Shown: positions 27,975 to 37,409 of the stretch, piece by piece
Layout of the letters: every line of letters starts with the position of its first letter
How positions within the stretch are numbered: the first letter of the stretch is position 1
Notes under the pieces: model-generated
Databases searched by the model: none
What the model was told of the DNA's origin: nothing
The model's input: the letters and a program-made list of their open reading frames with translations, nothing else
Assembly: GCF_900566075.1 (NCBI RefSeq)
Contig: NZ_UPHU01000001.1
Coordinates: forward strand, 3,348,001-3,412,000
Direction: 5' to 3'
From: Mycobacterium pseudokansasii
GTDB lineage: Bacteria; Actinomycetota; Actinomycetes; Mycobacteriales; Mycobacteriaceae
Length of the DNA stretch: 64,000 nt
Made by a program: the position numbers and the translations under genes

Positions 27975-28637
27975 CTACGCGCGTTCGGTGCCCTGGCCCA
28001 GCTTGCTGGCGGCGAATGTGGCGGCCTGCGTTGTCATCCCGGACTGGATGTAGGAAACGTGCGCCATGATGTTTCCGCCGCCGGTGCATATCGGATCGTC
28101 GGCGGCGCACATACTGATGACCTTGGAGCCGTACAGCGGGTTGATGGTCGGCAACGGCTGGCCGCCCCACAACATGCTCGAAAACCCGCTGGACGGCTCG
28201 CCGAAGAGGGCCACCGCGACCACATGATCGGCCACCGAGGGCGGCATCGCCGAGGATGCCAAATCGATTACGCCCGCGCCCTGAGAATAGCCGCCAAGCA
28301 CGATCTTCGAATTCGGGCAACTCGCGACGGTGTCCTGGATGTGAGCACTCGCATCGTCGGAACCGATTGACGCGCTCGCGTGATAGTCGTCGCTGGCGGG
28401 GTAATTCACCGCGTAGACCCCGACGGAACGCCCACCCGCCTGCGAGCCGAGTGAGTCGACGAATGCCTGGCCGACGTCCCCGAGACCAGGCGCCTGATGG
28501 GTGCCCCGAGCGAACACCACCGCGACGTCGGAGCATGGGTCGGCCTGAGCGGCGGGGCTGACGACGGCTGCACTCACCATCGCCCACGCCGTCACAACCA
28601 CGACACCAACGATGCGAGCAAGGCTGCGTGCAGTCAT
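27975..28637 (-). CDS. Cutinase Cfp21-like (Rv1984c)
   Basis: The 220-residue protein has a signal peptide (MTARSLARIVGVVVVTAWAM, cleavage near AQA). The mature part follows the M. tuberculosis Cfp21/Culp1 sequence closely: CSDVAVVFARGTHQAPGLGD, GGYSQGAGVID with the nucleophile Ser, MCAADDPICTGGG with the Asp, and NIMAHVSYIQSGM with the His. It is a secreted lipid esterase. It converges on the PE_PGRS protease gene with a gap of 45 bases and lies 111 bases downstream of the radical SAM gene on the same strand. Confidence 0.94.
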   Translation of the reverse strand: MTARSLARIVGVVVVTAWAMVSAAVVSPAAQADPCSDVAVVFARGTHQAPGLGDVGQAFVDSLGSQAGGRSVGVYAVNYPASDDYHASASIGSDDASAHIQDTVASCPNSKIVLGGYSQGAGVIDLASSAMPPSVADHVVAVALFGEPSSGFSSMLWGGQPLPTINPLYGSKVISMCAADDPICTGGGNIMAHVSYIQSGMTTQAATFAASKLGQGTERA

Positions 28638-28748
28638 CCGCACATGCTGACATATCGCTGACGAGCAAGGTGCCGGCGGGGTGGGGCCGACAGCCATACC
28701 GTCTATACCGCCGGCGCCCCCAAGACGGTCGGCAAGCCGGGACAACCT

Positions 28749-30296
28749 TCAGTTTTGAACGAGCTGAAGCGAAGAATGCTCGGTTCGGACCGAATGTCCA
28801 GTCGGCAAGCAGGGGGCCTTGGACGCGCTGCGGTCGATCCGGGTGGCAGCCGCGCCGATGTCCGGGCCTGCCGTTCCAGCGATTTGGGGTGCACTGGCGT
28901 TTTCCCATTCGTCGAGGCGGGCCAGGAAGAACGCTTCGGCCTCGTCGAAGCTGATGTTCTCGTCGGGGGCGATGCGGGCAACGACATCGGCGTAGACCCG
29001 GGCGGCGTGCGGGTCGACGAAGTCCCATTGGCCCAGCGGCCATTCCGCACTCAGATAGCCTGCCGCCGAATACGCCTGGTACAACGGCGTTCCCGGATAC
29101 GGCGTGATCCGGCCCATGAACTTGAAAGGCTGGGTATATTTGGTTGCCCGCAGCAGGCGGGCGGTTTCACGTAGCTCCTCGGGACGCACCGTGGGGTGAA
29201 ACATGATGGTCCCGGGGATCACGTCAATTCCCAACTGCTGCAACGCGTTGATGGTGTCGGCGGCGTCTTGGCCACGGTTGAGGATCTGCTTGCGGTAAGC
29301 GCGCAGCTGATCGTAGGAACCGGTCTCCAACCCGACAAACACCCGCCGCAAACCCGCCCGGTACAACTGCTTGAACACCTTGAGGTCGACCACCGAATCC
29401 AACCGGATATCGATCATGAAGTTGACATCGATACCCCGGCCAATCATCGCCGAGGCAAACTCGACCGCACGCTGCTGCGAACCAGGATGCTTGGACACAA
29501 ACAAATCATCGGTAATCGACAAAAACTTGACATCGAAATCCGAGACCAAATAACCGATCTCGTCAACAACCGCATCCACCGACTTAACCCGATAACTGGT
29601 GCGGCCCAACATCGCCGACACCGCCCCCGTCCCGCAAAACGTGCACCGATACGGACAACCCCGGGTGGTAAACACCGACGCAGCAAAACCATCGCCGAGC
29701 ACCGTCGGCAACTCCTCACGAGCCGGCCACGGCAATTCGTCCAGATCAACCAACCCCGACGGCGAGCACACGATCCGGCCCTGCTCGTCACGGCGCGCCA
29801 GCCCCGCAATACCCTCTACCCCAGCACCATTGACCACCGCCAAGGCCAACTCGGTAAACGCCACCTCCCCATCACCGACCACCACAAAATCAAAGCAGTC
29901 ATACTCACCCAGAATGCGCTCATAGTTCAGCGTGGCAATCACATTGCCCAACGCGATCTGCACACCCTCCCAGCACTGACGCGCCCGCCGAGCCAACCAC
30001 AACACCTCGGCAAAAGTGTCGATACACGAAAACCCCACCAACCGCGGCACACCCGAGACCGCCACCGCGGCCTGCATCGCCTGCCACGTCTGCTCCACAC
30101 CCTCATGCCCGGCCACCAAACCATTGACCGTCACGACCTCAAGCCCACGCCTCTTGGCGTACGCCTTGATCGACATCATCCCCAAATGCTCCATCGGCAT
30201 CGACGAATACACCCACGGATCGCCGAGTTTCTGCTCGCCGACATAGGATCGCCCGTTGCCACGAACCCCGGCAGGATTGACCAACAAAACCGTCAC
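28749..30296 (-). CDS. B12-binding-domain radical SAM protein
   Basis: The 515-residue protein combines an N-terminal cobalamin-binding-like domain (residues about 1-150; MTVLLVNPAG start, GEVAFTELA) with a radical SAM core whose CxxxCxxC motif GCPYRCTFC spans residues 214-221. The strand LSITDDLFVSKHP and the segment RVFVGLETGSYDQL are typical of this class (BchE, HpnP, P-methylase type). These enzymes use a 4Fe-4S cluster with S-adenosylmethionine, often to methylate unactivated carbon. The substrate is unknown and no pathway genes surround it. The complementary strand is open over more than 500 codons, which I treat as an effect of codon bias. Confidence 0.92.
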   Translation of the reverse strand: MTVLLVNPAGVRGNGRSYVGEQKLGDPWVYSSMPMEHLGMMSIKAYAKRRGLEVVTVNGLVAGHEGVEQTWQAMQAAVAVSGVPRLVGFSCIDTFAEVLWLARRARQCWEGVQIALGNVIATLNYERILGEYDCFDFVVVGDGEVAFTELALAVVNGAGVEGIAGLARRDEQGRIVCSPSGLVDLDELPWPAREELPTVLGDGFAASVFTTRGCPYRCTFCGTGAVSAMLGRTSYRVKSVDAVVDEIGYLVSDFDVKFLSITDDLFVSKHPGSQQRAVEFASAMIGRGIDVNFMIDIRLDSVVDLKVFKQLYRAGLRRVFVGLETGSYDQLRAYRKQILNRGQDAADTINALQQLGIDVIPGTIMFHPTVRPEELRETARLLRATKYTQPFKFMGRITPYPGTPLYQAYSAAGYLSAEWPLGQWDFVDPHAARVYADVVARIAPDENISFDEAEAFFLARLDEWENASAPQIAGTAGPDIGAAATRIDRSASKAPCLPTGHSVRTEHSSLQLVQN

Positions 30297-30730
30297 GCCA
30301 CCACCCGACCCACACCATCAACCAGCAGCGAGCACCCGCTGACGTCCGATCGCCACGATGCGGGCCTCCCAGGCAAACCGGGCAGCCGGACCCTCACTGG
30401 CGGTGATGTCTCAAAACCGTTCTCAGCCAACAACATCGTCACTTCTTGGCAACGCGCTATCTCAGCCATGCCAGGCGGTAGGGATATATTCTCATCTTTC
30501 CGTTACTCCCCAAGGCGGTCTGTCCGCCGATCGACCGACACGTTGGATGAATACCATGTCCGCCAATCGGGGGACACCTGTTCGGTGCACAAATCTGCCG
30601 GCAGCCGAAATATCACCGCGCGCCGGCGGGAAGGCAACTGCCGGCCACCGGAATTGTCGCCGTGCGTCACCGGCCCAACATGGCGCATCGCAGCACAACT
30701 GCAGGCCGGTGCCGATACGCGCGGCGCCGG
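30297..30730. other. Intergenic region without recognised gene
   Basis: No gene can be supported here. Several frames of 60-180 codons are open on both strands but lack ribosome-binding sites and recognisable motifs. The stretch near 30480-30530 is AT-richer (GGATATATTCTC) and may be a promoter or a remnant. Confidence 0.35.
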
Positions 30731-30901
30731 CTAATCCGGCGGCTCGTCCTCCGAGCCATCGGCAGCAGCACGTTCCCGGTCGCTGGGTTTGCCCGGAACA
30801 CCTTCTGCTTCGCGTTCGTCCGCGACCTTCTCATCGAGCCGGTCGACGAGGTTCTCCAGCTTCTGAGAGTGGTCCAGGTGCTCGCTATCGAATTCAGTCA
30901 T
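30731..30901 (-). CDS. Small acidic protein, 56 aa
   Basis: The ATG at 30901 is preceded by GGAAG at proper spacing. The 56-residue product is highly charged: MTEFDSEHLDHSQKLENL, then LDEKVADEREAEG, and an acidic end, GSEDEPPD. It has a clear amphipathic-helix first half and no cysteines or membrane segments. Codon choice (third-position G/C) fits the genome. No family can be named. It lies upstream of and divergent to the helicase gene. Confidence 0.6.
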   Translation of the reverse strand: MTEFDSEHLDHSQKLENLVDRLDEKVADEREAEGVPGKPSDRERAAADGSEDEPPD

Positions 30902-31102
30902 GAGCGCTTCCGTTGAGGTCAGATCTTCCTGTTGGCCCGCCGTCGGTGCGAGGTCCTGGGCACCCCATACCCTGCCGTGCGCGGTTGGTAACGCCGCGAA
31001 GCATACGGTTGATATTCCGTCACATCCCGGCGGTACCGGACGGCCGGTTGGCCACCTGAAGTGTGTCGCCGCGGCAGCCGGATGGCGCCTATCCTGGCCG
31101 GA

Positions 31103-34100
31103 GTGTCCGAGCCGTCCATCGAAACGTCTAGGGCGGAGTTACGCAGCCGACTCGACGGTCTGACCATCCGCGACGCGGCGCGCCTCGGCCGGCGCCTGAA
31201 GAATCTCCGCGGTGCCAGGTCCGACAAGCTGCAACAGCTCAGCGACCAGATCGCGGCGGCCGAAGCTCTGGTGGCCGCGCGGCACGCCGCTGTCCCCACG
31301 ATCACCTATCCTGAGCTGCCGATCAGCGAGCGACGGGAGGAGATCGCCGACGCGGTGCGCACGCATCAGGTGGTCGTCGTTGCCGGCGAAACCGGTTCGG
31401 GAAAGACCACCCAGCTGCCCAAGATCTGCCTCGAGCTCGGCCGCGGCGTCCGTGGAATCATCGGACACACCCAGCCGCGACGCTTGGCCGCGCGCACCGT
31501 CGCGCAACGCATCGCCGACGAGTTGCACACCCCGCTCGGTGATGTGGTCGGCTACACCGTCCGGTTCACCGATCAGGTCAGCGACCGCACGCTGGTCAAG
31601 CTGATGACCGACGGCATCCTGCTCGCCGAGATCCAGCGTGACCGCCGCCTGCTGCGCTACGACGCCCTGATCCTCGACGAGGCCCACGAGCGCAGCCTCA
31701 ACATCGACTTCCTGCTCGGCTACCTGCGTGAGCTGCTGCCGCGGCGCCCCGACCTCAAGGTGATCATCACGTCGGCGACGATCGAGCCGCACCGGTTCGC
31801 GGCGCATTTCGCCGGAGCCGACGGCGGGCCCAGCGTCCCGATCGTCGAGGTGTCCGGGCGCAGCTACCCGGTGGAAATCCGCTACCGGCCATTGGAAGTC
31901 GCCGTCTCGCTGGGCCCCGAGGATGACCCCGACGACCCCGACCACGAAATCGTGCGCACCGAAACCCGCGACGAAATCGAGGCAATCGTCGACGCGATCG
32001 ACGAACTCGAGGCCGAACCGCCCGGCGATGTCCTGGTGTTCCTCTCCGGTGAGCGCGAAATACGTGACACCGCAGAGGCTTTGACTGGTTTGAGAAATGC
32101 CGAGGTGCTGCCGCTGTATGCTCGGCTGCCCACCGCCGAACAACAGAAGGTGTTCGCGCCCCATACCGGACGCCGCGTGGTGCTGGCGACCAACGTGGCC
32201 GAGACGTCACTGACGGTGCCGGGTATTCGCTACGTCGTCGACCCCGGCAACGCCCGCATTTCGCGTTACAGCCGCCGGCTGAAGGTGCAGCGGTTGCCGA
32301 TCGAACCGATCTCACAGGCGTCTGCCGCGCAACGAGCCGGGCGGTGCGGTCGACTCGCCCCCGGCGTGTGCATCCGCCTGTACTCCGAGGAGGACTTCGC
32401 GGCTCGCCCGCGCTACACCGATCCCGAGATACTGCGGACCAACCTCGCCGCGGTGCTACTGCAGATGGCGGCGCTGCAGCTCGGTGCGCCACCCGGTTAT
32501 GTCGAGATGTTCCCGTTCCTCGACCCGCCCGACCGGCGCAGCATCCGCGACGGTGTGCAACTGCTGCAGGAGCTCGGCGCGTTCGACCGCGACGGCGCGA
32601 TCACCGACCTGGGCCGCCGCCTGGCGCGGCTGCCGGTGGACCCGAGGCTGGGGCGGATGATTCTGCAGGCCCAGACCGAGGGATGCGTGCGTGAGGTGCT
32701 GGTGCTGGCCGCGGCCTTGACGATTCCCGATCCGCGGGAGCGCCCGGCCGACCGCGAGGAGGCTGCCCGCCAGCGGCATGCCCGGTTCACCGACGAGCAC
32801 TCCGACTTCATGTCCTACCTCAACCTCTGGCGCTATCTGCGTGAGCAGCGGAGGGAATTGTCGGGCAACGCGTTTCGGCGGATGTGCCGTGATGAATTCC
32901 TGCACTACCTGCGCATCCGCGAGTGGCAGGACCTCGTCGGGCAGCTCCGCAGCATTGCGCGCGACCTCGGCGTGACTGAGTCCGGGGTCGAGACCGACGA
33001 GTCCGACCCGGCCCGCATCCACGCGGCGCTGCTGGCCGGGTTGCTCTCGCATGTGGGGATGCGCCGCGAGGAGGCCCGCGAGTATCTGGGTGCGCGCAAC
33101 TCGCGGTTCGTTCTGGCGCCCGGCTCGGCGCTCGCCAAGCGGCCGCCGCGCTGGGTCGTGGTGGCGGAGCTGGTGGAGACAAGCCGGCTGTACGGGCGGA
33201 CCGCCGCGCGTATCCAGCCGGACGTGGTGGAGCGGGTCGCCGGCGACCTGGTACAGCGCACCTACAGCGAACCGCACTGGGACGGCAAGCGCGGCGAGGT
33301 GCTGGCATACGAGCGGGTGACGCTCTACGGCCTGCCGCTGGTGGCCCGCCGCCGCGTCGGATATGCCCGCGTTGAGCCACAGGTGGCGCGGGAATTGTTC
33401 ATCCGGCATGCGCTGGTGCAGGGCGACTGGCAGCCGCGCCATCAGTTCTTCCGCGACAATGCGCGGTTGCGGGCCGAGCTCGAGGACCTCGAGGAGCGGG
33501 CCCGTCGCCGCGACCTGCTGGTCGGTGACGACGATGTCTACGCGCTCTACGACGCCCGCATCCCCGCCGGCGTCGTCTCGGCACGCCACTTCGACGCGTG
33601 GTGGAAGACGCAGCGGCGCAAGACACCGGACCTGCTGACGTTCCGTCGCGACGACCTGCTGCGCGCCGAGGATACCGCCGGTGCCGATCGGCCGGACGTA
33701 TGGCAGACGGGCGATGTCGCGCTGCCGCTGACATACCGGTTCGAGCCCGGTGCCGACGACGACGGTGTCACGGTGCACGTCCCGATCGACGTGCTGACGC
33801 GGTTGGGTGGCGACGAGTTCGCTTGGCAGGTGCCGGCATTGCGGGAGGAGCTGGTTACCGCGCTCATCCGTTCGCTGCCGAAAGACTTGCGCCGCAATTT
33901 CGTTCCCGCTCCCGATGCTGCCCGGGCCGTGCTGGCCGGGATCGATCCGGGACAGGAGTCGCTGCTGATGGCGTTGCAGCGTGAATTACGCTGTCGCGCC
34001 GGTGTTTTGGTGCCGATCGACGCATTCGACCTGGAGACGCTGCCGCCCCATCTGCGAGTGACGTTCGCCGTCGAGTCCCGGGACGGCACCGAGGTCGCCC

Positions 34101-35053
34101 GCGGCAAGGATCTGCGTTCGCTGCAGGAGCGGCTGGCCACGCCTGCCCGGGAGGCCGTCGCGCATGCGGTCGCGGGGGAGATGGAACGAACCGGGTTGCG
34201 CACCTGGCCCGACGATCTGCCCGCGCTGCCGCGGGTCGTCGAGCGTGCGGTCGACGGGCGCACCGTGCGAGGGTTTCCGGCGTTTGTCGACGCGGGCGGC
34301 GCCGTTGACCTGCGCGTGTTCGCCACGCCGGCCGAGCAGGAATATGCGATGGGTCCGGGCACCCGGCGGTTGCTACGACTGAGCGTGACCGCACCTCTCA
34401 AAGCCATTGAACGGCAACTGGATCCGCGGACGCGTCTGATGCTCGGCGCGAACCCGGACGGGTCCCTGTCCGCGCTGCTCGACGACTGCGCCGACGCGGC
34501 GACGGACGCGCTGGTGGCGGCGCCGGTGTGGACGCGCGAGGAGTTCACCACGCTGCGCGATCGGGTGGCGGCGAAGCTCGTACCGACGACCATCGAGATC
34601 GTGAGCAGTGTCGAGAAGGCGTTGTCCGCGGCGCGGGAAGTGCGGCTTTTGTTGGCGGCCACGCCGACTCCCGCACAGGCCGAGGCGACGGCCGACGTAC
34701 GCGCCCAGCTGGACCGACTGTTGCCACCCGGGTTCGTCACCACCACCGGACGCGCGCATCTCACCGACTTGACCCGCTACCTGACCGCAATCCGCCGGCG
34801 CCTCGAGCGGCTGCCGTACGCGGTCGAGGCCGACCGGCAGCGGATGCAGCGGGTGCACGCCGTGCAAGACAGCTACCACCAACTGCTGCAGCAGCTGCCG
34901 CCGGCATCCGCCGCGGCCGCCGACGTCCATGACATCACGCGTCAGATCGAGGAGCTGCGAGTCAGCCTGTGGGCCCAGCAGCTCGGCACGCCGCGGGCCG
35001 TCAGCGAGCAGCGGATCTACCGCGCGATCGAGGCGGTGCGCGGCGGTTGCTGA
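31103..35053 (+). CDS. hrpA: ATP-dependent RNA helicase HrpA
   Basis: From GTG 31103 the protein has 1316 residues (an in-frame ATG at 31082 is an alternative start). It is a DEAH-box helicase: Walker A AGETGSGKTT (about 93-102), Walker B/motif II LDEAHERS (near 193), motif III TSATI, motif VI QRAGRCGR. After the helicase core come the winged-helix/ratchet region, the OB-like fold, and a long C-terminal domain (DUF3418) present in full-length HrpA. HrpA acts on mRNA and on stalled translation complexes in other bacteria. The gene is intact and of full length. The following gene is a decayed monooxygenase, so no operon is evident. Confidence 0.95.
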   Translation: MSEPSIETSRAELRSRLDGLTIRDAARLGRRLKNLRGARSDKLQQLSDQIAAAEALVAARHAAVPTITYPELPISERREEIADAVRTHQVVVVAGETGSGKTTQLPKICLELGRGVRGIIGHTQPRRLAARTVAQRIADELHTPLGDVVGYTVRFTDQVSDRTLVKLMTDGILLAEIQRDRRLLRYDALILDEAHERSLNIDFLLGYLRELLPRRPDLKVIITSATIEPHRFAAHFAGADGGPSVPIVEVSGRSYPVEIRYRPLEVAVSLGPEDDPDDPDHEIVRTETRDEIEAIVDAIDELEAEPPGDVLVFLSGEREIRDTAEALTGLRNAEVLPLYARLPTAEQQKVFAPHTGRRVVLATNVAETSLTVPGIRYVVDPGNARISRYSRRLKVQRLPIEPISQASAAQRAGRCGRLAPGVCIRLYSEEDFAARPRYTDPEILRTNLAAVLLQMAALQLGAPPGYVEMFPFLDPPDRRSIRDGVQLLQELGAFDRDGAITDLGRRLARLPVDPRLGRMILQAQTEGCVREVLVLAAALTIPDPRERPADREEAARQRHARFTDEHSDFMSYLNLWRYLREQRRELSGNAFRRMCRDEFLHYLRIREWQDLVGQLRSIARDLGVTESGVETDESDPARIHAALLAGLLSHVGMRREEAREYLGARNSRFVLAPGSALAKRPPRWVVVAELVETSRLYGRTAARIQPDVVERVAGDLVQRTYSEPHWDGKRGEVLAYERVTLYGLPLVARRRVGYARVEPQVARELFIRHALVQGDWQPRHQFFRDNARLRAELEDLEERARRRDLLVGDDDVYALYDARIPAGVVSARHFDAWWKTQRRKTPDLLTFRRDDLLRAEDTAGADRPDVWQTGDVALPLTYRFEPGADDDGVTVHVPIDVLTRLGGDEFAWQVPALREELVTALIRSLPKDLRRNFVPAPDAARAVLAGIDPGQESLLMALQRELRCRAGVLVPIDAFDLETLPPHLRVTFAVESRDGTEVARGKDLRSLQERLATPAREAVAHAVAGEMERTGLRTWPDDLPALPRVVERAVDGRTVRGFPAFVDAGGAVDLRVFATPAEQEYAMGPGTRRLLRLSVTAPLKAIERQLDPRTRLMLGANPDGSLSALLDDCADAATDALVAAPVWTREEFTTLRDRVAAKLVPTTIEIVSSVEKALSAAREVRLLLAATPTPAQAEATADVRAQLDRLLPPGFVTTTGRAHLTDLTRYLTAIRRRLERLPYAVEADRQRMQRVHAVQDSYHQLLQQLPPASAAAADVHDITRQIEELRVSLWAQQLGTPRAVSEQRIYRAIEAVRGGC

Positions 35054-35177
35054 CCTTGGAGGAACGTGCCGATCATTCCCACTCTCACCATAGAGGGCAC
35101 CCGGGGGCTTGCGGCAAGACCCGGGTCATGCCGCAAAATCACTGGCCGGAGGCCAAGACTCCGCAATTGGGGGAACG

Positions 35178-35986
35178 AAATTGCGGCAGGAGTTGGGGGC
35201 AACAGGAACGGATTACGGGATCCGCAGGGCCGCATGGATTTCCAGGTTCACCGATATGGCGCGGCAGGCCGCGGCCTACCGCAGCGGCCGGGTCCTGCTG
35301 GCCGGTGATGCCGCGCATGTGCATCACCCGGTTGGCGGGCAGGGCCTCAACACCGGTGTGCAGGACGCGGTCAACCTGGGATGGAAGCTGGGTCAGGTAA
35401 TAAACCAGATATCACCCGAAACTCTCCTGGACAGCTACCATGCCGAGCGGCACCCGGTCGCTGCTCGTGTGCTGCGCAACAGCATGGCGCAAATTGCGCT
35501 GCTGCGCCGTCCAGATGACCGCACCAAGGCCTTGCGCGACACCGTTTCCGAGCTCGTCGGCATGGACGAGCCACGCAAGCGATTCGCCGCGATGATGTCG
35601 GGCCTGGGCATCCACACGCGTTCGGGGACGGACATCCGCTGCTCGGGCGCCGCATGCCCGATCTCGACGTAGTCACCACGGACGGCCCGACGCGGGTAGT
35701 CACCCTGTTGCATCGTGCCCGACCGGTGCTGCTCAACTTGTCCGAGCCCGCCGGCTTCGACATCGCTGCGTGGGCCGATCGGGTCATGCTGATCGACGCG
35801 AAATACGTTGGCGAATTAGAGCTTCCGGTGCTCGGTGCGGTCACAGCGCCGAGTGCGATATTGCTTCGGCCCGACGGTCACGTTGCCTGGGTGGCGGTTC
35901 GATCCGATTTCGGGCTGCGTGCGGCCCTTACCGCCTGGTTCGGGCCACCTCGTGCCGCGACTGCCTCGACCTTTAGCGGCCAGTGA
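35178..35986 (+). pseudogene. FAD-dependent aromatic monooxygenase, 5'-deleted and frameshifted
   Basis: The first frame begins abruptly at LRQELGATGTDYGIRRAAW and contains the FAD-contact motif VLLAGDAAHVHHPVGGQGLN, then the helix QDAVNLGWKLG, as in PheA/TfdB-type hydroxylases. Near 35650 a frameshift moves the protein into another frame, where the thioredoxin-like C-terminal domain follows (MPDLDVVTTDGPTRVVTLLH to GHVAWVAV). The N-terminal half with the GxGxxG dinucleotide loop is missing. The gene is dead. It lies downstream of hrpA on the same strand. Confidence 0.75.
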
Positions 35987-36007
35987 CAAGATCGAGGCCA
36001 ACCATCC

Positions 36008-36613
36008 TCAGGATTGCGCGGCGCCGTTTCGTTCGATCCACTGCATGAGCGCATCCTCCAGCGCGGCCGCGACGGTCACACCGGCGCTGCTGGCGGCCTG
36101 CTCGAACCGGTCGACCAGATCCGCCGGTGCCGAGGCGTTTACCTTGGCCCGCGTCGGCTTTGGCTTGGCCGGCTGGACAGCGACCGTCGGCGCATGTCGC
36201 GCCACAGTTGCGTCCATGGTTTCACGCAGTGCGGGAATCACGTCCAGCAATCTCGCGAGATCATCACGCTCGATACGCAGCACCTCGGCCGGACCGGCTG
36301 TTGTTACTGTCGCAGACCGCAGTTTCCCACGGCGGAGCACAGATTCGCCGATCACCTCACCCGGCCCCAACACGGCAACGGGATCCCGGCCCACGTATAC
36401 CCGCGCCTCCCCGCTGAGCAGGATGTAGCAGGCATCCGCCGGAGTCTGCTCATGAATCATCGGCCACGGCTTGGACGTCGAGGTGTGATGGGCTACTCGG
36501 GCGAGCAGCTCCAGCTCGGCATCGGAGAAGTTGTCGAATGCGGTGAACTCGCGTAGCCGATGGGCGTAATCCCCATAACGGGCGTCTTCCCCAGATCCCG
36601 CATCCGACTTCAT
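36008..36613 (-). CDS. Cyclic-nucleotide-binding domain protein with basic C-terminal tail
   Basis: The start ATG at 36613 follows AGGAG. The 201-residue protein has one cNMP-binding domain (about 20-130; FSDAELELLARVAHH, CYILLSGEARVYVG, LGPGEVIGESVLRRG) in which the phosphate-binding cassette looks like GEVIGESVLRRGKLRSATV; the usual Arg contacting the cyclic phosphate is plausible within it. After a linker (PAKPKPTRAK), residues 165-195 (VNASAPADLVDRFEQAASS) resemble a ribbon-helix-helix or antitoxin-like dimerisation segment rather than the CRP winged helix. A ligand-controlled regulator is possible. An adenylate cyclase gene lies 2.4 kb away. Confidence 0.85.
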   Translation of the reverse strand: MKSDAGSGEDARYGDYAHRLREFTAFDNFSDAELELLARVAHHTSTSKPWPMIHEQTPADACYILLSGEARVYVGRDPVAVLGPGEVIGESVLRRGKLRSATVTTAGPAEVLRIERDDLARLLDVIPALRETMDATVARHAPTVAVQPAKPKPTRAKVNASAPADLVDRFEQAASSAGVTVAAALEDALMQWIERNGAAQS

Positions 36614-36841
36614 AGTGCACTCCTGACATGCGATGTGACCCGGCATCGGGGAGCCTACGCCCTGTCGTTGTTGCAGTATCGCGAGCACGACCGATCGTTT
36701 CAAAACCGCAGCATCGCGGCAGCGCGGCTCGTGATCCAGGTCGTCAGAGCGGCGCCGTTGTGACCCCAGATCAGCGCGAAGCCGAGCCGAGTCAGGTCCG
36801 ACTTGCCACGAGCAGGAGTAGCCAACAGAATGCGTAATCAA

Positions 36842-36857
36842 TTGGCTGGCAAGCCAA
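36842..36857. promoter_or_regulatory. Palindrome in divergent region
   Basis: TTGGCTGGCAAGCCAA has perfect 6-base arms around a 4-base centre. It lies between the cNMP-binding protein gene and the truncated tetR gene, inside a 337-base intergenic stretch (36614-36950) with no supported gene. It could be an operator of either regulator. The evidence is the symmetry and position only. Confidence 0.35.
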
Positions 36858-36950
36858 ACGGGATCTTATGGCGCCCACGTGGACGTGGGGCGTTGACCCG
36901 TTGAGCGCCGACGGGCTTCTTAGCAGGCACACGCGTTCGACGCGGCGGAC

Positions 36951-37409
36951 ATGTTTTTCGCCTTGCTTGAGCGTCGGATCGAGGATCGGGCATCGCAGAA
37001 TCTGCGGGCCGCTCCAGATTTGGCGGGCGCGGACGGTCTGCGGGCGCTGATGCGGGTGGCCCGAGAGGATGCTGCTGCCGAGCCGGGGTGGCCGCACCTC
37101 TTGGCTGAGTTCCGCGCGATCGCGATGCGGGATGCCGAACTCAACCGGCGCCATGCCGAGGCTCATGCACGCACCGTCGCCGGTATCGCATCAGTGCTGG
37201 AAAGTCTTTACCAGCCAATCGGTCTCGAGCCTCCAGTGCCGGTGCGGTCGATGGCTGAGCTTATGCAGGCCGGCGCCGTCGGTATCGCGCTCGAGAGGCC
37301 CGCCAACCCAGATGCACTGCCCGATAGCGACGTGGAGCAGCTCGTGTTGCGAGCGCTCGGGCTGTTGGACATGGCTGTGACCTCCGCCGAGAAAGGACGT
37401 CGCGGATGA
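36951..37409 (+). pseudogene. TetR-family regulator lacking its DNA-binding domain
   Basis: From ATG 36951 the 152-residue frame gives MFFALLERRIEDR followed by a helical bundle with AREDAAAEPGWPHLLAEF, which is the typical ligand-binding part of TetR regulators just after the helix-turn-helix. The frame extends upstream only nine codons (QAHAFDAAD) to a TAG at 36921, so the ~50-residue DNA-binding domain is gone. The stop overlaps the start of the next gene (ATGA). A truncated protein could be translated but could not bind DNA in the normal way. Confidence 0.65.

Noticed and set aside
29196..30734. A 512-codon open frame on the plus strand opposite the radical SAM gene
   Set aside because: The minus-strand frame has the CxxxCxxC motif and full domain structure. 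The plus-strand peptide is Arg/His/Pro-rich and low in complexity, a usual by-product of high-GC codon bias.
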